Assembly: GCA_036426205.1 (NCBI GenBank)
Contig: CM071567.1
Location: 287,606,145 to 287,670,144, forward strand
Source: Ascaphus truei
Lineage: Eukaryota; Chordata; Amphibia; Anura; Ascaphidae
Direction of reading: 5' to 3'
Length of the DNA stretch: 64,000 nt
How positions within the stretch are numbered: the stretch's first letter is position 1; the number at the start of each line of letters is the position of its first letter. The notes under the pieces are model-generated. The model was not told the origin of the DNA. It worked only from the letters and a program-made list of their open reading frames with translations, and made no database searches. Below, piece by piece: positions 46,191-56,499 of the stretch. The position numbers were made by a program, and so were the translations under genes.

Positions 46191-47898
46191 ATGCCTGCTA
46201 CATCTGTATAGCCAAATAGCCGGTATTTTGAAGGAAATAGCATTACGAAATGCAAGAGGTTGTTGTTCTTTCATTAGTATTAGCAGATAGATCAATCTGA
46301 TAATACTAGAAAAGTCTAAAAAAAAAGAGAATAGAACTTCAAACACATATGCTGCAAGGATATATTTCCCACGGCCTTATGTCGGATTGCTTTCACTAAA
46401 ACACTCAGGAGTTATGTAAAATCTCAAAGTGTGTCATGTACATAGTTTTCTTTGTTGTCAAAATGTCATAATGAGTTTACTATTCCCAAAATGTTTTATT
46501 CAAAACAATATGCATAATGAAAAAAAAAAATTAACTGCATACATTATAGCTTCCATTACAATGAAAGATATGAGGTTAATTACAGACAAGAACAATATAT
46601 AGATTGAATTACAAATAGATTTATGCACCAAGAACTGTACACAGTATCTCAATTTTTACATTTCCTGTCTTTATATTTATATTTGTGCATGATACTTATT
46701 ATATTACCTCATTTGGGATTTGTGCTTGTTCTTGTACCCTTATAAAAACAAGTTTTAAATATTTTAGATGGAAAAGTGCAAGATTTCTGGGGCAAACAAT
46801 TCATATTTGTCTTTATTTATCATTGTAAGAACTGCTTTCATCTTTGAGGCCCCATTTGGCTAGGTGATTAAGAGGTAATTACTAAGATGAAGGTAAAGGA
46901 GGAACCAACTCAAAAATGCATCTCCCAGTTCCTTCCCATTCATTACCTTTCTAGGATAAGATATGGTCTAAGGGGAGACCAAACTTCATCAAAGCCTTCG
47001 GCAATTTTCTAAGGCCTAGATGCGCTTGGCTTCTTTAGGGCCATTAATGTAATGTTAACCCCAGGTAACATTAAGTTAATGTGGTATGCAATAATGCAGT
47101 CATTTTGTTGATAAAATAGCCTAAAGTTCATTTAGCCACCTTTTGCTAACAGGGCTGTAAGCCATTTCTTTTGAGGAGGGTTAGGTGTTTGGGGTCAGGT
47201 GAGGCTATAACTTATGGCTTATGGTTTGTATCTCCAGGGAGAGAGTTTGTAGGATTTACCCCTTATCTGCCAGTGTGTTTAGTAAGGCATAACTCTTTGG
47301 TAGGCAAGGGGAAGTAGATAGTGTAGTTTGAGGTATATGTTAACCCTTTGCAACACTTAGTTGCTGTGACAGGGTCTTAATAGGGTTTTAATAGGGCTCC
47401 AAATACAAAGCCTGTATCTGGCTGATGAGTCTGGCAGGGAGCTGGTTAATTGCAGCTACATCAGTCAGGTAGAAAAGCATCCTGCTTAAACTGCAGGAGA
47501 TCTCTCTAGTACTGAGGAAGTAGGTGCTGACAGAGAGAGATCCCAGGGGACAGGACCCTCTTTTCCATGACGCTGGAACCTGTCAGAGGAATCACCACAT
47601 GAACACCAACCCAGACCCTGGACTGTGGGAAAGAGCACCCTGATAACAGGTACCTCTTTGGATATTGGGGTCAAAGGTTGGCAAGAGGCCTAGCCTCATA
47701 GACCTGTAGATAGGGAGTGGGAAGTGTGAGTCAGCTCCTGCAAAGGAATAGGCCTGTTTTAATTGTTTATACTGTATGTATGCTATCTTGTTTGCCGCTA
47801 CGGGCTGAATAAAGGCCAAGGATTATTTTCCCCATTATATGTCTCCCTTCTTATACCTCTGCACTCATGTCCCACAGTGCATTGCTATTTGCTGGATG
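46191..47898. other. AT-rich non-coding DNA
   Basis: No gene was recognised. Near 47047-47075 TAATGTTAACC and GGTAACATTA form a small palindrome. Confidence 0.45.
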
Positions 47899-47906
47899 GC
47901 CATGGG

Positions 47907-48093
47907 TAGGGTTGCCAGGTGTCTGGTATTGAACCGGACTGTCCTGTATTTGGACACACTGTCCAGTAACAAATGAGAGGTACTGTAATACTGGACATGT
48001 ATATGTCCGGTATTTTCCTCCCTGGACATAGTAACCTGACGCACCTTTCACCATTGAGTCCGGTATTTTTGGAGAAGCCACCTGGCAACCCTA
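47907..48093. mobile_element. hAT-type MITE with perfect 8-bp duplication (187 bp)
   Basis: The termini are TAGGGTTGCCAGGTG and CACCTGGCAACCCTA-like text at the right (CCACCTGGCAACCCTA), nearly perfect inverted repeats. The flanking direct repeat is GCCATGGG at 47899-47906 and 48094-48101. Subterminal GTCCGGTATTTT and its complements recur inside. It is a non-autonomous hAT element of a different family from the CAGTG copies. Confidence 0.92.
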
Positions 48094-48289
48094 GCCATGG
48101 GTAGAGATTAGCAAACCTTTCGCCAAACTTCGAATCCGCTTTAAAAATTGTGTTTCTTTGTAACTTTGACTTCTGTGATTTCTTCCTAAAAGGTTGGTTC
48201 ACCTAACTTAAAATAAAACTTCTCTCTCGCTCTCCTATATAACACGCTCATTACAGTGAACTTGTTATGTGGTGTAAGGACAGCAACAA

Positions 48290-48515
48290 AAGACAAAAAT
48301 AGCCAATGCTACAGTACATCCAATGTGACCGAAAATACATAGTAAGATACTTAAATGTTTATATTCTCATAGGTAAGGGCAATTTAGTTAAACCTTTTGG
48401 CCAAAGCATTATAAGCCTGCTGCCAATTCACGGCATGACCAATATGCAGGTTCTAACATTACCTGTAAATATTTTCATTTACCTCTACAGTGGAGGGAGA
48501 AAGGTCTCAATAGAC
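48290..48515 (-). repeat. Family-A repeat, diverged copy
   Basis: CCAATGCTACAGTACATCC, CCTTTTGGCCAAAGCATT and CATTTACCTCTAC follow in the family order of 22480-22910, but with many changes, so this is an older copy. Confidence 0.65.
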
Positions 48516-48579
48516 TAGTCCTGCACAGGTACAGATTTAGCAGCATTTATCCGACCACATCTCGTTCTAGATATTGGTA

Positions 48580-48720
48580 CATTTGCCAAATACCACATGT
48601 GGTAGTCTGCGGCAGACTAATGGCCCATCAGAATAACCATCAGCGTTCCCTGCTGTGAATCCTACCGGGTTCTACCTGTCTGTAAGAGATGTACACTAAG
48701 CTATGTTTATTCATTGCTGT
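48580..48720 (-). repeat. Foldback-B-related fragment
   Basis: CAGACTAATGGCCCATCAG and AATCCTACCGGGTTCTACC correspond, inverted, to the B-related fragments near 9170 and 38570. Confidence 0.6.
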
Positions 48721-49341
48721 TTGTTTAGCTACATATATGTTCCATATCTGTGCTTAGGTTCTTGTCCCTGGCTATACACTGTCCGAATTGGAGGTTACTT
48801 CACATGTGATTCGTGACGTAATGCTGGCGACGCCATCAAATATCCTGTCTCTGTTCTGCACAGAATAACACTTCCGGGAAGAAGCCGTACGGCAAAACGG
48901 GCATCAGAGTTCCCAGTCCAGACCACATCGCCCCTCTACTCATCAGTTGCCTACCGCCGCAGCCGCCGCTGCTGCTAATGATCGCTGCCTCATTGATATT
49001 ACAGATACATATATATATACAGTTACAATAAATCTTCTTTCCTTTTAGCTTTTTTTGGATCACTTATTTTTTGATTAACCTCCATTTCAATTACATACAG
49101 TACATATAAAATGCTTGTTGTTTTCCACATAATTCTTATATTAACTAAATGTTATATACTGTAGCTTGCTGTATCATTGTGAGTGTCATATGAAGTACTG
49201 TATATGTCCCATCTAGCTGATCTCATTATGTTTTTTTCACACATTTTTGCAAACCATAAACTATAACTTATACAGGCTAACTATTTGTGTGCTGGTTTAC
49301 AATCGTATATCTCTTTTTGAAGTTAGTACTGTATCAAACTA
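48721..49341. other. AT-rich non-coding DNA
   Basis: No gene or bounded repeat was recognised; CCGCCGCAGCCGCCGCTGC near 48954 is a short GC-rich run. Confidence 0.45.
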
Positions 49342-49343
49342 TA

Positions 49344-49719
49344 CACAGTGGCGGCCGAGCTGAGTCATCAGCGTCCGCCACCGCGATGTGGGGGCAATGT
49401 GCGGGCAGACGGCGGCTTGTTTTGTTTTTTCCCTGGCGCGTGCCGCACGTCACTGTGGTGCCGGTCACATGTGCCAGGGTTCCCCGGCATCCCCGAAGGC
49501 TGCAGAGGAAGCAGGGGTAAGGGGAAGCTGCGCAAAGCTGCGCAAAGCAGAGGAGCAGCCAGAGGGAGCAGCCAGGGGGTCGGAAGGGGAGGGGAACAGC
49601 ATCCTAATTTTGCACGCGGGGAGGGGAAGATGCGGATGGCGCGCAGCCAAGTTTGGCGCCAGCCGAAAAAAGCCCCGGTCAATTACGGGCAAACGTTAGA
49701 CTCACGCTGGCCGCAGCAG
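49344..49719. mobile_element. TA-flanked GC-rich MITE, copy 2
   Basis: It starts CACAGTGGCGGCCGAG and ends CTGGCCGCAGCAG, flanked by TA at 49342-49343 and 49720-49721. Subterminal CTGAGTC and its mirrored GACTCACG pair. Interior CpG-rich; the 75-124-codon frames show no known motif. Confidence 0.55.
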
Positions 49720-49807
49720 TAGTTAATATTGGGTATTTTTTTGTATGTTAGTCTATTCAATATGCCTCGATGAGTTCGCTGCTATCTCGCAAGGTTTGGC
49801 ATGTTCT

Positions 49808-50530
49808 CGCTGAACGGCTTGTCAGTTGAGTTACAACGGTATTCAGAAAGAATCTGACCCCAACTCAAACCTTGCAGCAGGAACATGCCTAAACCGCCCG
49901 GCGAGGCAGAAAACCCACCGCAGCCTCTCTCAAATTTTTCGCTGTGCGATCTGGCTGCAGAGCTGCACAGAGAGAGAGAGCCGCCTCTTTCCAGGGATCA
50001 CAGTGTTTCAATAAAAATGTAATACAAGTGTACCTGAGCAGGGAGTCTCTGTAGAAGAACCGCATTGATTTCAGTTCTGGGGACCTCCTGCTTCCTGAGA
50101 TACAGGCCCCGATATGGGGTGCCGGTATCTCCTATGCGTTTAAATGTCTTGCATCATGTGACTGTGGGATTTAAATGCATGGGAGATACCGGCACCCCAT
50201 AATGGGGTCTGTATCTTGGGAAGCAGGGGGTCACCGGACCTGAAATCAATGCGATTCTGCTCTGGAGACCCGCTGCTCACGTACACAAGTATTACATTTT
50301 CTTATTAAAAGCCTGCGATCGCTGGTGAGATATGCGAAGGGAGAGGCGGCTCTCTCTTTGCAGCTCTCTATGCAGCTGGGCCAGATCACTGCAGATCACC
50401 GGATGAGCCCTTTAGAGAGAGGCGGACATCACATCGCTGCTCCTCAACAGTTTTTGGCATTTTGCTATCGCAGGTCTTCGGAGCTTTCTGAATACCATGA
50501 TAACAACGTTGACAAAACTGGCAGCGCAAC
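49808..50530. repeat. Long foldback element (~0.7 kb)
   Basis: Nested mirrored blocks from outside to inside are GGTATTCAGAAAG / CTTTCTGAATACC, AGAGCCGCCTCT / AGAGGCGGCTCT, ATGTAATAC / GTATTACAT, ACCGCATTGATTTCAG / CTGAAATCAATGCG, and GGTGCCGGTATCTCC / GGAGATACCGGCACC around TGCATCATGTGACTG near 50155. The central 290 bases (50013-50300) are a family-C palindrome. The outer arms are less well matched. Confidence 0.8.
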
Positions 50531-50603
50531 CGGCCCAGCGAGATGATTTATGAAGGCTACTAGCATAGGTAGTCAATTGTCATTGTTTTCAGTCAGCACT
50601 TTT

Positions 50604-50643
50604 ATTATGATGAAAGGTCTAAGGATGGACCTGAAATGTTGTA
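50604..50643 (+). ncRNA. Hammerhead-like motif, degenerate
   Basis: ATGATGA (one change from CUGAUGA) is followed by the stem II pair AGGTC / GGACCT with loop TAAGGAT, then GAAATGTTG holding the GAAA core. I found no convincing stem I, so this is weaker than the other copies. Confidence 0.35.
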
Positions 50644-50659
50644 TACTCTGATATTTCAC

Positions 50660-52100
50660 CGATAAACTTCAAGATTTGTAAGTAGAGTTCTATTAAGTTT
50701 TTTTTTATAAACAAGCTTTTGAAAAGTGTCTCACGAAAGGGTTTAAACTTGTTCCTATTTATAAGATCAGTGCCTTCTTCAGCCAATTATGTTTTCTTTA
50801 ACTTGCTGCTCCCTCTTCCCCCCAGTATTTGTACTTTATCAATTACATGGGATGTAATGAATCATCCAGCATGGAAGGTGTCTTATGGAATGAGCAACGA
50901 GGAGAAGAAAAACAGGGGACGGAGCAAAGGCACTACCACCCGGATAAGACCCTTTATACTGCACTAGAGATCTGTGGAGGGAGGGTGCCCCGTCTAATTA
51001 GAGATATACAGTAGGAGACAATAATCTGGTCCTGTATGTAGTGAGAAGTGGGTAATTAAAACTAAATTTATTATGTATATATTAAAATATATCAGAACCA
51101 GATTAGTACAGAATAAGTGCTATAAATGCCTAAAAATAATAAATTGTGCTATATCCATAAAGTGAAAATGTAACTCTAATGATGGAAGCCTGTGTAGTCA
51201 GCACAACCGACAAGTAATCCTGTAGAAGCACAGGTAAGTGGGTGCAGACAAATCGAATAACAACTTGCTGACAAGTGCTTCTAATGAACGTCACATAGAC
51301 TGCCAACAACGAACCATGTAAATGTAATCAATTGTGATTGTAGCAAAATTCTTGCTTTGAGCCACTAATGAGAACCTGCATGTGTTAATACTCAAACATA
51401 CAATAATGATGGTAAGTAACCACTGCTCACCCTACATATTAGCCGTATTATCCTATGTAAAAAGGAACATACTGTAGACAGTAGATGGGTGAATAAATGA
51501 GTACACATAACCCACTGACTGTCTTGCATAGACAGCCCATTGATCACGTAAGACCCTAGTGCAGATGGAACGTTAACACAGGGCTGTAGGTTCCTGTAGG
51601 CTCCACAAGAAAAACCACAGCGGTGTACACACATTAGCCATATCAGCATATATCACAGAAAATATCACATTATACATCCCAGCATAGTACTGCTGATCTG
51701 GGTACAAACATAACTGTAAATGCTAACAGGCGGACATAGGCTGTAATGGCGACGTGGTGATCAAAGGGAAGCGCAAACATGTGGAGATATAAAAAATAAA
51801 ACTGATGGTGCAGTATTGTGACAAATAAATATGTATTCTTCTTTAAGTCTGCTGTTATTTATACTCACAAGTGTGAGGATGATACTGTGTACGTAAAGGT
51901 ATCTTTGGGTATATGTCTGCAGTGATGATAAGCTGACTGGAACCTCGGTGTGGGAATGTATTCCTTAAATGGTTAAACACAGAAAAGCCAACATAGCGCG
52001 ATCTGTTTAAAAACTGTATTCAAGTGGTTAAAAATATAACAATACACTCACATGATGTATGCTATTTAAAAGCATTTAGATACGCAATGCATCTCGCCTC
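50660..52100. other. AT-rich non-coding DNA
   Basis: No known protein, RNA gene or bounded repeat was recognised. Confidence 0.45.
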
Positions 52101-52105
52101 CGGTA

Positions 52106-52504
52106 CACTGGCGACACACTTTATTCGAGCTCGGCTAGTCCCACGAATTCGGGTATACCCGGGTGTATTGAGGTTTGTGACTGTTTTCTGCCCGAGTGCA
52201 TTGGGTTATTTTCCAGGCAGGGATTGAAGCATTTTATTCCCGCTGGCTGCAATACTGCACAGTATATATATATATATACTGCATTACAATTCATGAATTT
52301 ATGCCATCTGGTAGACACGCGAAGCATTGCAGCCTATTAAATCCTAATCATTATCATTTAACAGATCAGCCGCCCATCAGCCAGGCATGAACCCAGGCTG
52401 GGAAGGCAAATGCAACGGGGCTTGTCAGAGGTGAGGAGCGGCGCATTCCAGGTATCTGCCAGGTACATACTGGGTATTTGCTCGAATAAAGTGTGTCGGT
52501 GCAG
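52106..52504. mobile_element. TA-flanked MITE, copy 3 (best-defined ends)
   Basis: The left end is CACTGGCGACACAC followed by TTTATTCGAG; the right end, read in reverse complement, is CTGCACCGACACAC followed by TTTATTCGAG. The inner 18 bases of the inverted repeats are identical. TA flanks it at 52104-52105 and 52505-52506. It contains a short AT run. It is non-coding and probably of Tc1/mariner type from the TA target. Confidence 0.7.
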
Positions 52505-52506
52505 TA

Positions 52507-53174
52507 TCTTGGTGCAGTTTTTCCTTCCCTCTTCTCAGCGTGCGTCTCACTCCTGCGTTCCAGCAGGGCGGCTGTGACGTCAGTGAGACTTCGGGAGTTC
52601 CGGTTTGGAGGGCTGGCTGTGAATCACCTTCACTCTACGCGTTTCTTCCCTTAGGATTTCTTCAGGAGTGTTGGTGATGATACTATGGCTAGATTATATA
52701 CCCTAACATGTGTACTGATAGGATCAACACTTAATTAGTGTCTTAAAGGGATATTCCTTTATTTCTGGCTAAAGTGCAAGCTGTGCTATTAAAAGTCTCA
52801 AGTATCAGACATTCTAATTAGTACTTGATTTAGATGTTATGCAAATTGTTATGAATAAATGTGTATATATTGTTACAACATATTTCAAGATTACATATAC
52901 GTTGATGTTATCTCCATATTACAACATATATGGAGTCCAAAACAGAAAAATATATAAACTACAATTTATTTAAAAATTAGAACTTGGCGTCGCAGTAAAA
53001 TTAATTGGAATATAAATTGTGTAAAATTATGTATAAATCTATAATAACATTCTACATAGCTTTCTAAAATTTAAAAACCTTGGTATATTGAGGATGGTCT
53101 AAATGGAGACAAGAAATGTATAATTAAAATCATGATAAATGACAAATGATATAAATTAACAATATACATGAACT
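52507..53174 (-). mobile_element. 3' terminal region of PLE 2
   Basis: On the minus strand this is the DNA after the PLE 2 endonuclease stop codon. It is AT-rich at first and then GC-rich where the hammerhead-like motif lies. Position and motif match the 3' terminal repeat of a Penelope-like element. The MITE at 52106 begins just beyond. Confidence 0.6.
52623..52678 (-). ncRNA. Hammerhead-like motif at the 3' end of PLE 2
   Basis: On the minus strand the order is ATCACC, AA, CACTC, then CTGAAGA (one change from CUGAUGA), a short stem II (TCC / GGA), GAAACGCGTA, then GAGTG, AA, GGTGAT. CACTC pairs with GAGTG and ATCACC pairs with GGTGAT, so stem I has 11 pairs split by a symmetric AA/AA internal loop. 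That amount of matched pairing is hard to explain by chance. The GAAA core is intact; the changed first core may reduce or abolish cleavage. Confidence 0.65.
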
Positions 53175-54107
53175 TTATAAAAAAGGCTTCACATCAAAGT
53201 CTAAATTTAAACCTAGAGGGGACATTGTTTGCAGTTCATACATCCAGTATGATTCTCTTTTTATTAATGCTAAATCTCTATTTCCCCCTCTCCAATGAGG
53301 CATAACTTGTTCAATGGCTTTATAGGTTAGACCTTGAGGATTGGAATTGTGAGCTATTAAAAAATGATTAGAAACACTGTGTGTGGTAAGTTTCCTTTTG
53401 ATGTTACCAATATGCTCTAATATGCGCACTTTCAGGGGGCGTATTGTTTTTCCTATGTATTGGTATCCGCAACTGCATTCCAAAAGATAGATCACAAAAT
53501 TGGACCTGCAGTTCAGATGTTGTTTTATTTTATAGGACTTCTGAGTGGCAGAAGAAATAAAACTATCTGTTGAGGCGGAACTAAAGTGACATGCTGTGCA
53601 AACTTTACAGTTGAAAAAACCTTTGGGTAAATTTAGCCAAGTGGAGTGATTGGTTTGTTTTTTCTTTAATGCGCTAGGAGCCAATTTATTTTTAATATTT
53701 GGTGCTTTTTTTAAAATCATCTGTGCTCTGTCAGGTAAGTATGATCCTAAAATTGGATCATTTTTTAATATAACCCAGTGTGTATTGATAATAGCTCCTA
53801 TTTTTTTGGCATCCTTACTGTATTGTGTAATAAATGGCACTTTAATTTTTGTGTCTGCGTTTTTCTTAGATGCTGGTGTTAATAAAGATTCTCGAGTTTC
53901 CAGATTAATTCTTTCCAAAGCTTGCTCAATATTCTTAGACTTATAATTTCTTTCTTTTAATCTTTTGGTTAAAATAGTAGACTGTTCTATAAAAGCAGAA
54001 TTGTCTGTACAGTTGCGTTTAATTCTGCGATATTGGCCATATGGTATATTTGATATCCATTTGTCAAGATGGCAGCTGGACTGAAGAATAAAATTATTAG
54101 CGTCCAC
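53175..54107 (-). pseudogene. PLE 2 RT end and GIY-YIG endonuclease
   Basis: A 310-codon open frame. After an alpha-helical RT-thumb-like region, the linker FFNCKVCTACHF has the cysteine-rich pattern seen before the endonuclease of Penelope-like elements. The endonuclease follows with VIYLLECSCGYQYIGKTIRP (the Y...YIG core), LKVRILEHIGNI with the conserved arginine, then HSVSNHF and RESYWMYEL. The frame runs to a stop at 53175. The domain looks complete, but the upstream RT is in another frame, so a frameshift near 54107 breaks the gene. Confidence 0.9.
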
Positions 54108-54835
54108 TTCTTTAAAATAATTTTTGTTTTAATACAGTCATTTTCTAAATAAATTGTCAAGTCTAAGAAGTTGATACTGGATTTGCTTATATTAGACGTA
54201 AATTGGAGATTTAAATCATTGTGGTCTAAATATATGAGAAACAAATTAAGTTCATCCTCTGTGCCCTTCCAAATAAAAATAAGATCATCTATGAATCTCC
54301 GCCATGTGACCAAGTTCGCGTCCAGACCCTCCCATGACCATATGTATTGATCTTCCCACATGGCCATGAGAAGATTGGCGTAACTGGGCGCGAACTTCGT
54401 CACCATGGCGGTTCCACATAACTGTAGGTAAAATACCTTGTCAAACCAAAAAAAAAATTTTTGTAATATAAATTGTATACAATTAATCAGAAAATCAATT
54501 TGTTCTTGTTGATAATTGCCACTTTTTTCAAGAAAGGTTCTTACAGCCCTACATCCGTCTAAGTGTCTAATTGACGTGTATAAGGCTGTCACATCTGTTG
54601 TGACAAGTATATATATCCCTTTTGCCATTGTATACTTTGTAGTAACAATAATACATCATTTGTATCCTTTAAATAGGATTTTTGTTCTTTCACTAGACTC
54701 TGCAAGTAGCTATCTATAAACACGGATAGGCTGTAAGCAATAATGACAGAGACCCCTGCGTAGTGATGGCCCTGGCTGTTGTAACTGCACACAAGGAAGG
54801 GAGAGAAAGTGTGGAAAACCGTACACACCAACATA
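53987..54835 (-). pseudogene. PLE 2 reverse transcriptase, 5'-truncated
   Basis: In order, the minus strand encodes LSVFIDSYLQSLV, then after a frame change motif A VTTDVTALYTSI, motif B GTAMVTKFAPSYANLLMAMW, and motif C RRFIDDLIFIWKG with the catalytic DD. SSINFLDLTIYLEND follows. All are hallmarks of Penelope-like RT. The 5' part before 'LSVFID' is missing and unrelated sequence begins at about 54740. Two frameshifts are present (near 54610 and 54107). Motif C has both aspartates, so the copy decayed by truncation and frameshift, not by catalytic change. Confidence 0.88.
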
Positions 54836-55565
54836 TACTTTCCCTGCAGGGTTAAGTAGCAGTGTACTAGAATCTGCCAATCGGATATTCAGCTCCTATC
54901 TCCGGTCCCTCAAAAACATACCCCTACTTCACAAATGGGGGAGAGGAAAGAACAGAGGGAACAAAGACCCTCAGCATTCTACAAGAGTATCTTTTGGTGA
55001 TTTCAAATTTGCTGCTGCTATCTTGGCGCTTAGAATCTCTCGTCAGGATTGACTGAGGGTTTCTTATAGTATTTCAGAGTTCATTCATGAAATACTCCAG
55101 CCAATCCGAGTGGGGGAAAAATCCTACCAGCCTATTACAGCGCTGCCAGTCTATCTAAGCTGGGCAAGCTCGGATTCGGAATCTGATAAGGGCATGTGCC
55201 AACCTAGCTAACCTCTGCCACTTGTCAGTCAGAAGCCACCCGCAGAGTTAGGCTCCTCAAAGTCTAAGCTGGGCAAATGGTGGTCCGATGATTTCCATTA
55301 ATCCCAGGACGTGAGTACTTGAGACTAACTCCGCTTGCCAAATGGCTTTAACACCTTGGCAACCTCTGCAGCTTTCAAGCCCGGGACCCGATCAGACCTG
55401 TTGGCACCCAGATTGGCAACCACATGGTCTCTCGGAACTGTGGACCTGGAAGTCCACAGCTCATACAGTATACCGTGCACAATCATATGTACTTTTATAC
55501 CCTTAAATAAAATGTACTTTCACATATTTTTTCGAAGTCCTTTGGTTATGGAGAATATAATGAAA
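54836..55565. other. Non-coding DNA
   Basis: No gene recognised. On the minus strand near 55030-55055 CCTGACGAGAGATTCTAAGCG vaguely recalls a hammerhead core, but it lacks GAAA. Confidence 0.4.
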
Positions 55566-55762
55566 AGCAACAAGAAAGATGATCCAGGGCTCCACAGGTT
55601 TCTTTAGGAAAGAATTTATTCAAGATACACAACGTTTCGGCCTCACTTAGGCCTTTGTCAAGTGACTTGACAAAGGCCTAAGTGAGGCCGAAATGTTGTG
55701 TATCTTAAATAATTTCTTTCCTAAAGAAACCCGTGGAGCCCTGGATCATCTTTCTTGTTGCT
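55566..55762. repeat. Near-perfect 197-bp palindrome with hammerhead-like arms
   Basis: The left arm (AGCAACAAGAAAGATGATCC...) is matched by the right arm (...GGATCATCTTTCTTGTTGCT) with only a handful of mismatches in about 98 positions. The centre is TCAAGTGACTTGA near 55664. Each arm reads outward CTTGACAAA, GGCC-TAAGTGA-GGCC, GAAA, which resembles a degenerate hammerhead core with stem II. It looks like two identical element ends joined head to head. Confidence 0.92.
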
Positions 55763-55944
55763 GTATACCTGGATTGCTGCAGATAGCCATCCCGGAACCA
55801 GGAGCTCCGGCATTGCGCAAGTATCACATTTATTTGCAATTTTTTGGAGTGCTACACAGACATATATCTCTGAATATAATGAAAAAGTATGCAGGTTCAT
55901 TTTCACCAGCATTATCCCCACACTCTGAAAACCGGACTAGGACT
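55763..55944. other. Non-coding DNA
   Basis: No gene or clear repeat was recognised. Confidence 0.4.
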
Positions 55945-56195
55945 TGATGCAGTAAGCACCGAAAAAGCACTCTCGGCAGGGGTTCAAAATCGGCATGTTT
56001 TTGGCGTGTTGCCCTCGCAGTATGCAGGAAGGCGAATCCCTGCGAGAGCTACATGCCAAGTAGCCGGTGGCGAGACAGTCTGCCTGCCGATAATCTGGCG
56101 AAACGCCATCCCCTGCCGAGATCAGCCTGCAGCAGAGAGAGATCTGCCACTCTCTCTGCGCAAACATCGGCAAAATAAAAAATATTTGCAATCAA
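55945..56195 (-). repeat. Repeat D, left copy
   Basis: GATGCAGTAAGCACCGAAAA starts a segment rich in CGGCA words (CTGCCGATAATC, CATCCCCTGCCGAG) and ending CATCGGCAAAATAAA. The inverted partner lies at 61838-62110. Part of a 207-codon frame that also crosses a palindrome; that frame is a shadow. Confidence 0.7.
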
Positions 56196-56203
56196 TTTTT
56201 ATT

Positions 56204-56470
56204 CATAGTGTAGATGTGCAGGGGGTCTCCGGAGCTGAACCGCATTGGTTACAGGTCCGGGTACACCCTGCTTCCCGAGATACAGGCCCCTTTATGAGGT
56301 GCCAGTATCCTTCTGCATTTAAATGTCCCGATCATGTGACCGTGGAATGTAAACAAAGCAGAGGGATTCCTGCACCCCATAAAGGGGCCTGTATCTCTGG
56401 AAGCAGGGGGTCCTCGGACCTAAATCCAAAGCGGTTCACCCCCGGAGACCCCCTGCACATCTACACTATG
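56204..56470. repeat. Foldback family C, full palindrome (267 bp)
   Basis: The ends are CATAGTGTAGATGTGCAGGG and its exact reverse complement. Inside, paired blocks are TCTCCGGAG, GAACCGC, GGTCCG, CCTGCTTCCCGAGATACAGG / CCTGTATCTCTGGAAGCAGG, and CCCCTTTATGAGGTGC / GCACCCCATAAAGGGG. The centre is CGATCATGTGACCG near 56337. No coding function. Confidence 0.93.
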
Positions 56471-56499
56471 AGTAAAACACACATATCAATAAAGAATAA

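Noticed and set aside
49348..49722. Frames of 75-124 codons
   Set aside because: Same reason: they coincide with the second TA-flanked MITE and overlap on both strands.
55030..55055. CCTGACGAGAGATTC as another hammerhead core
   Set aside because: There is no GAAA box after a stem II and no stem I.
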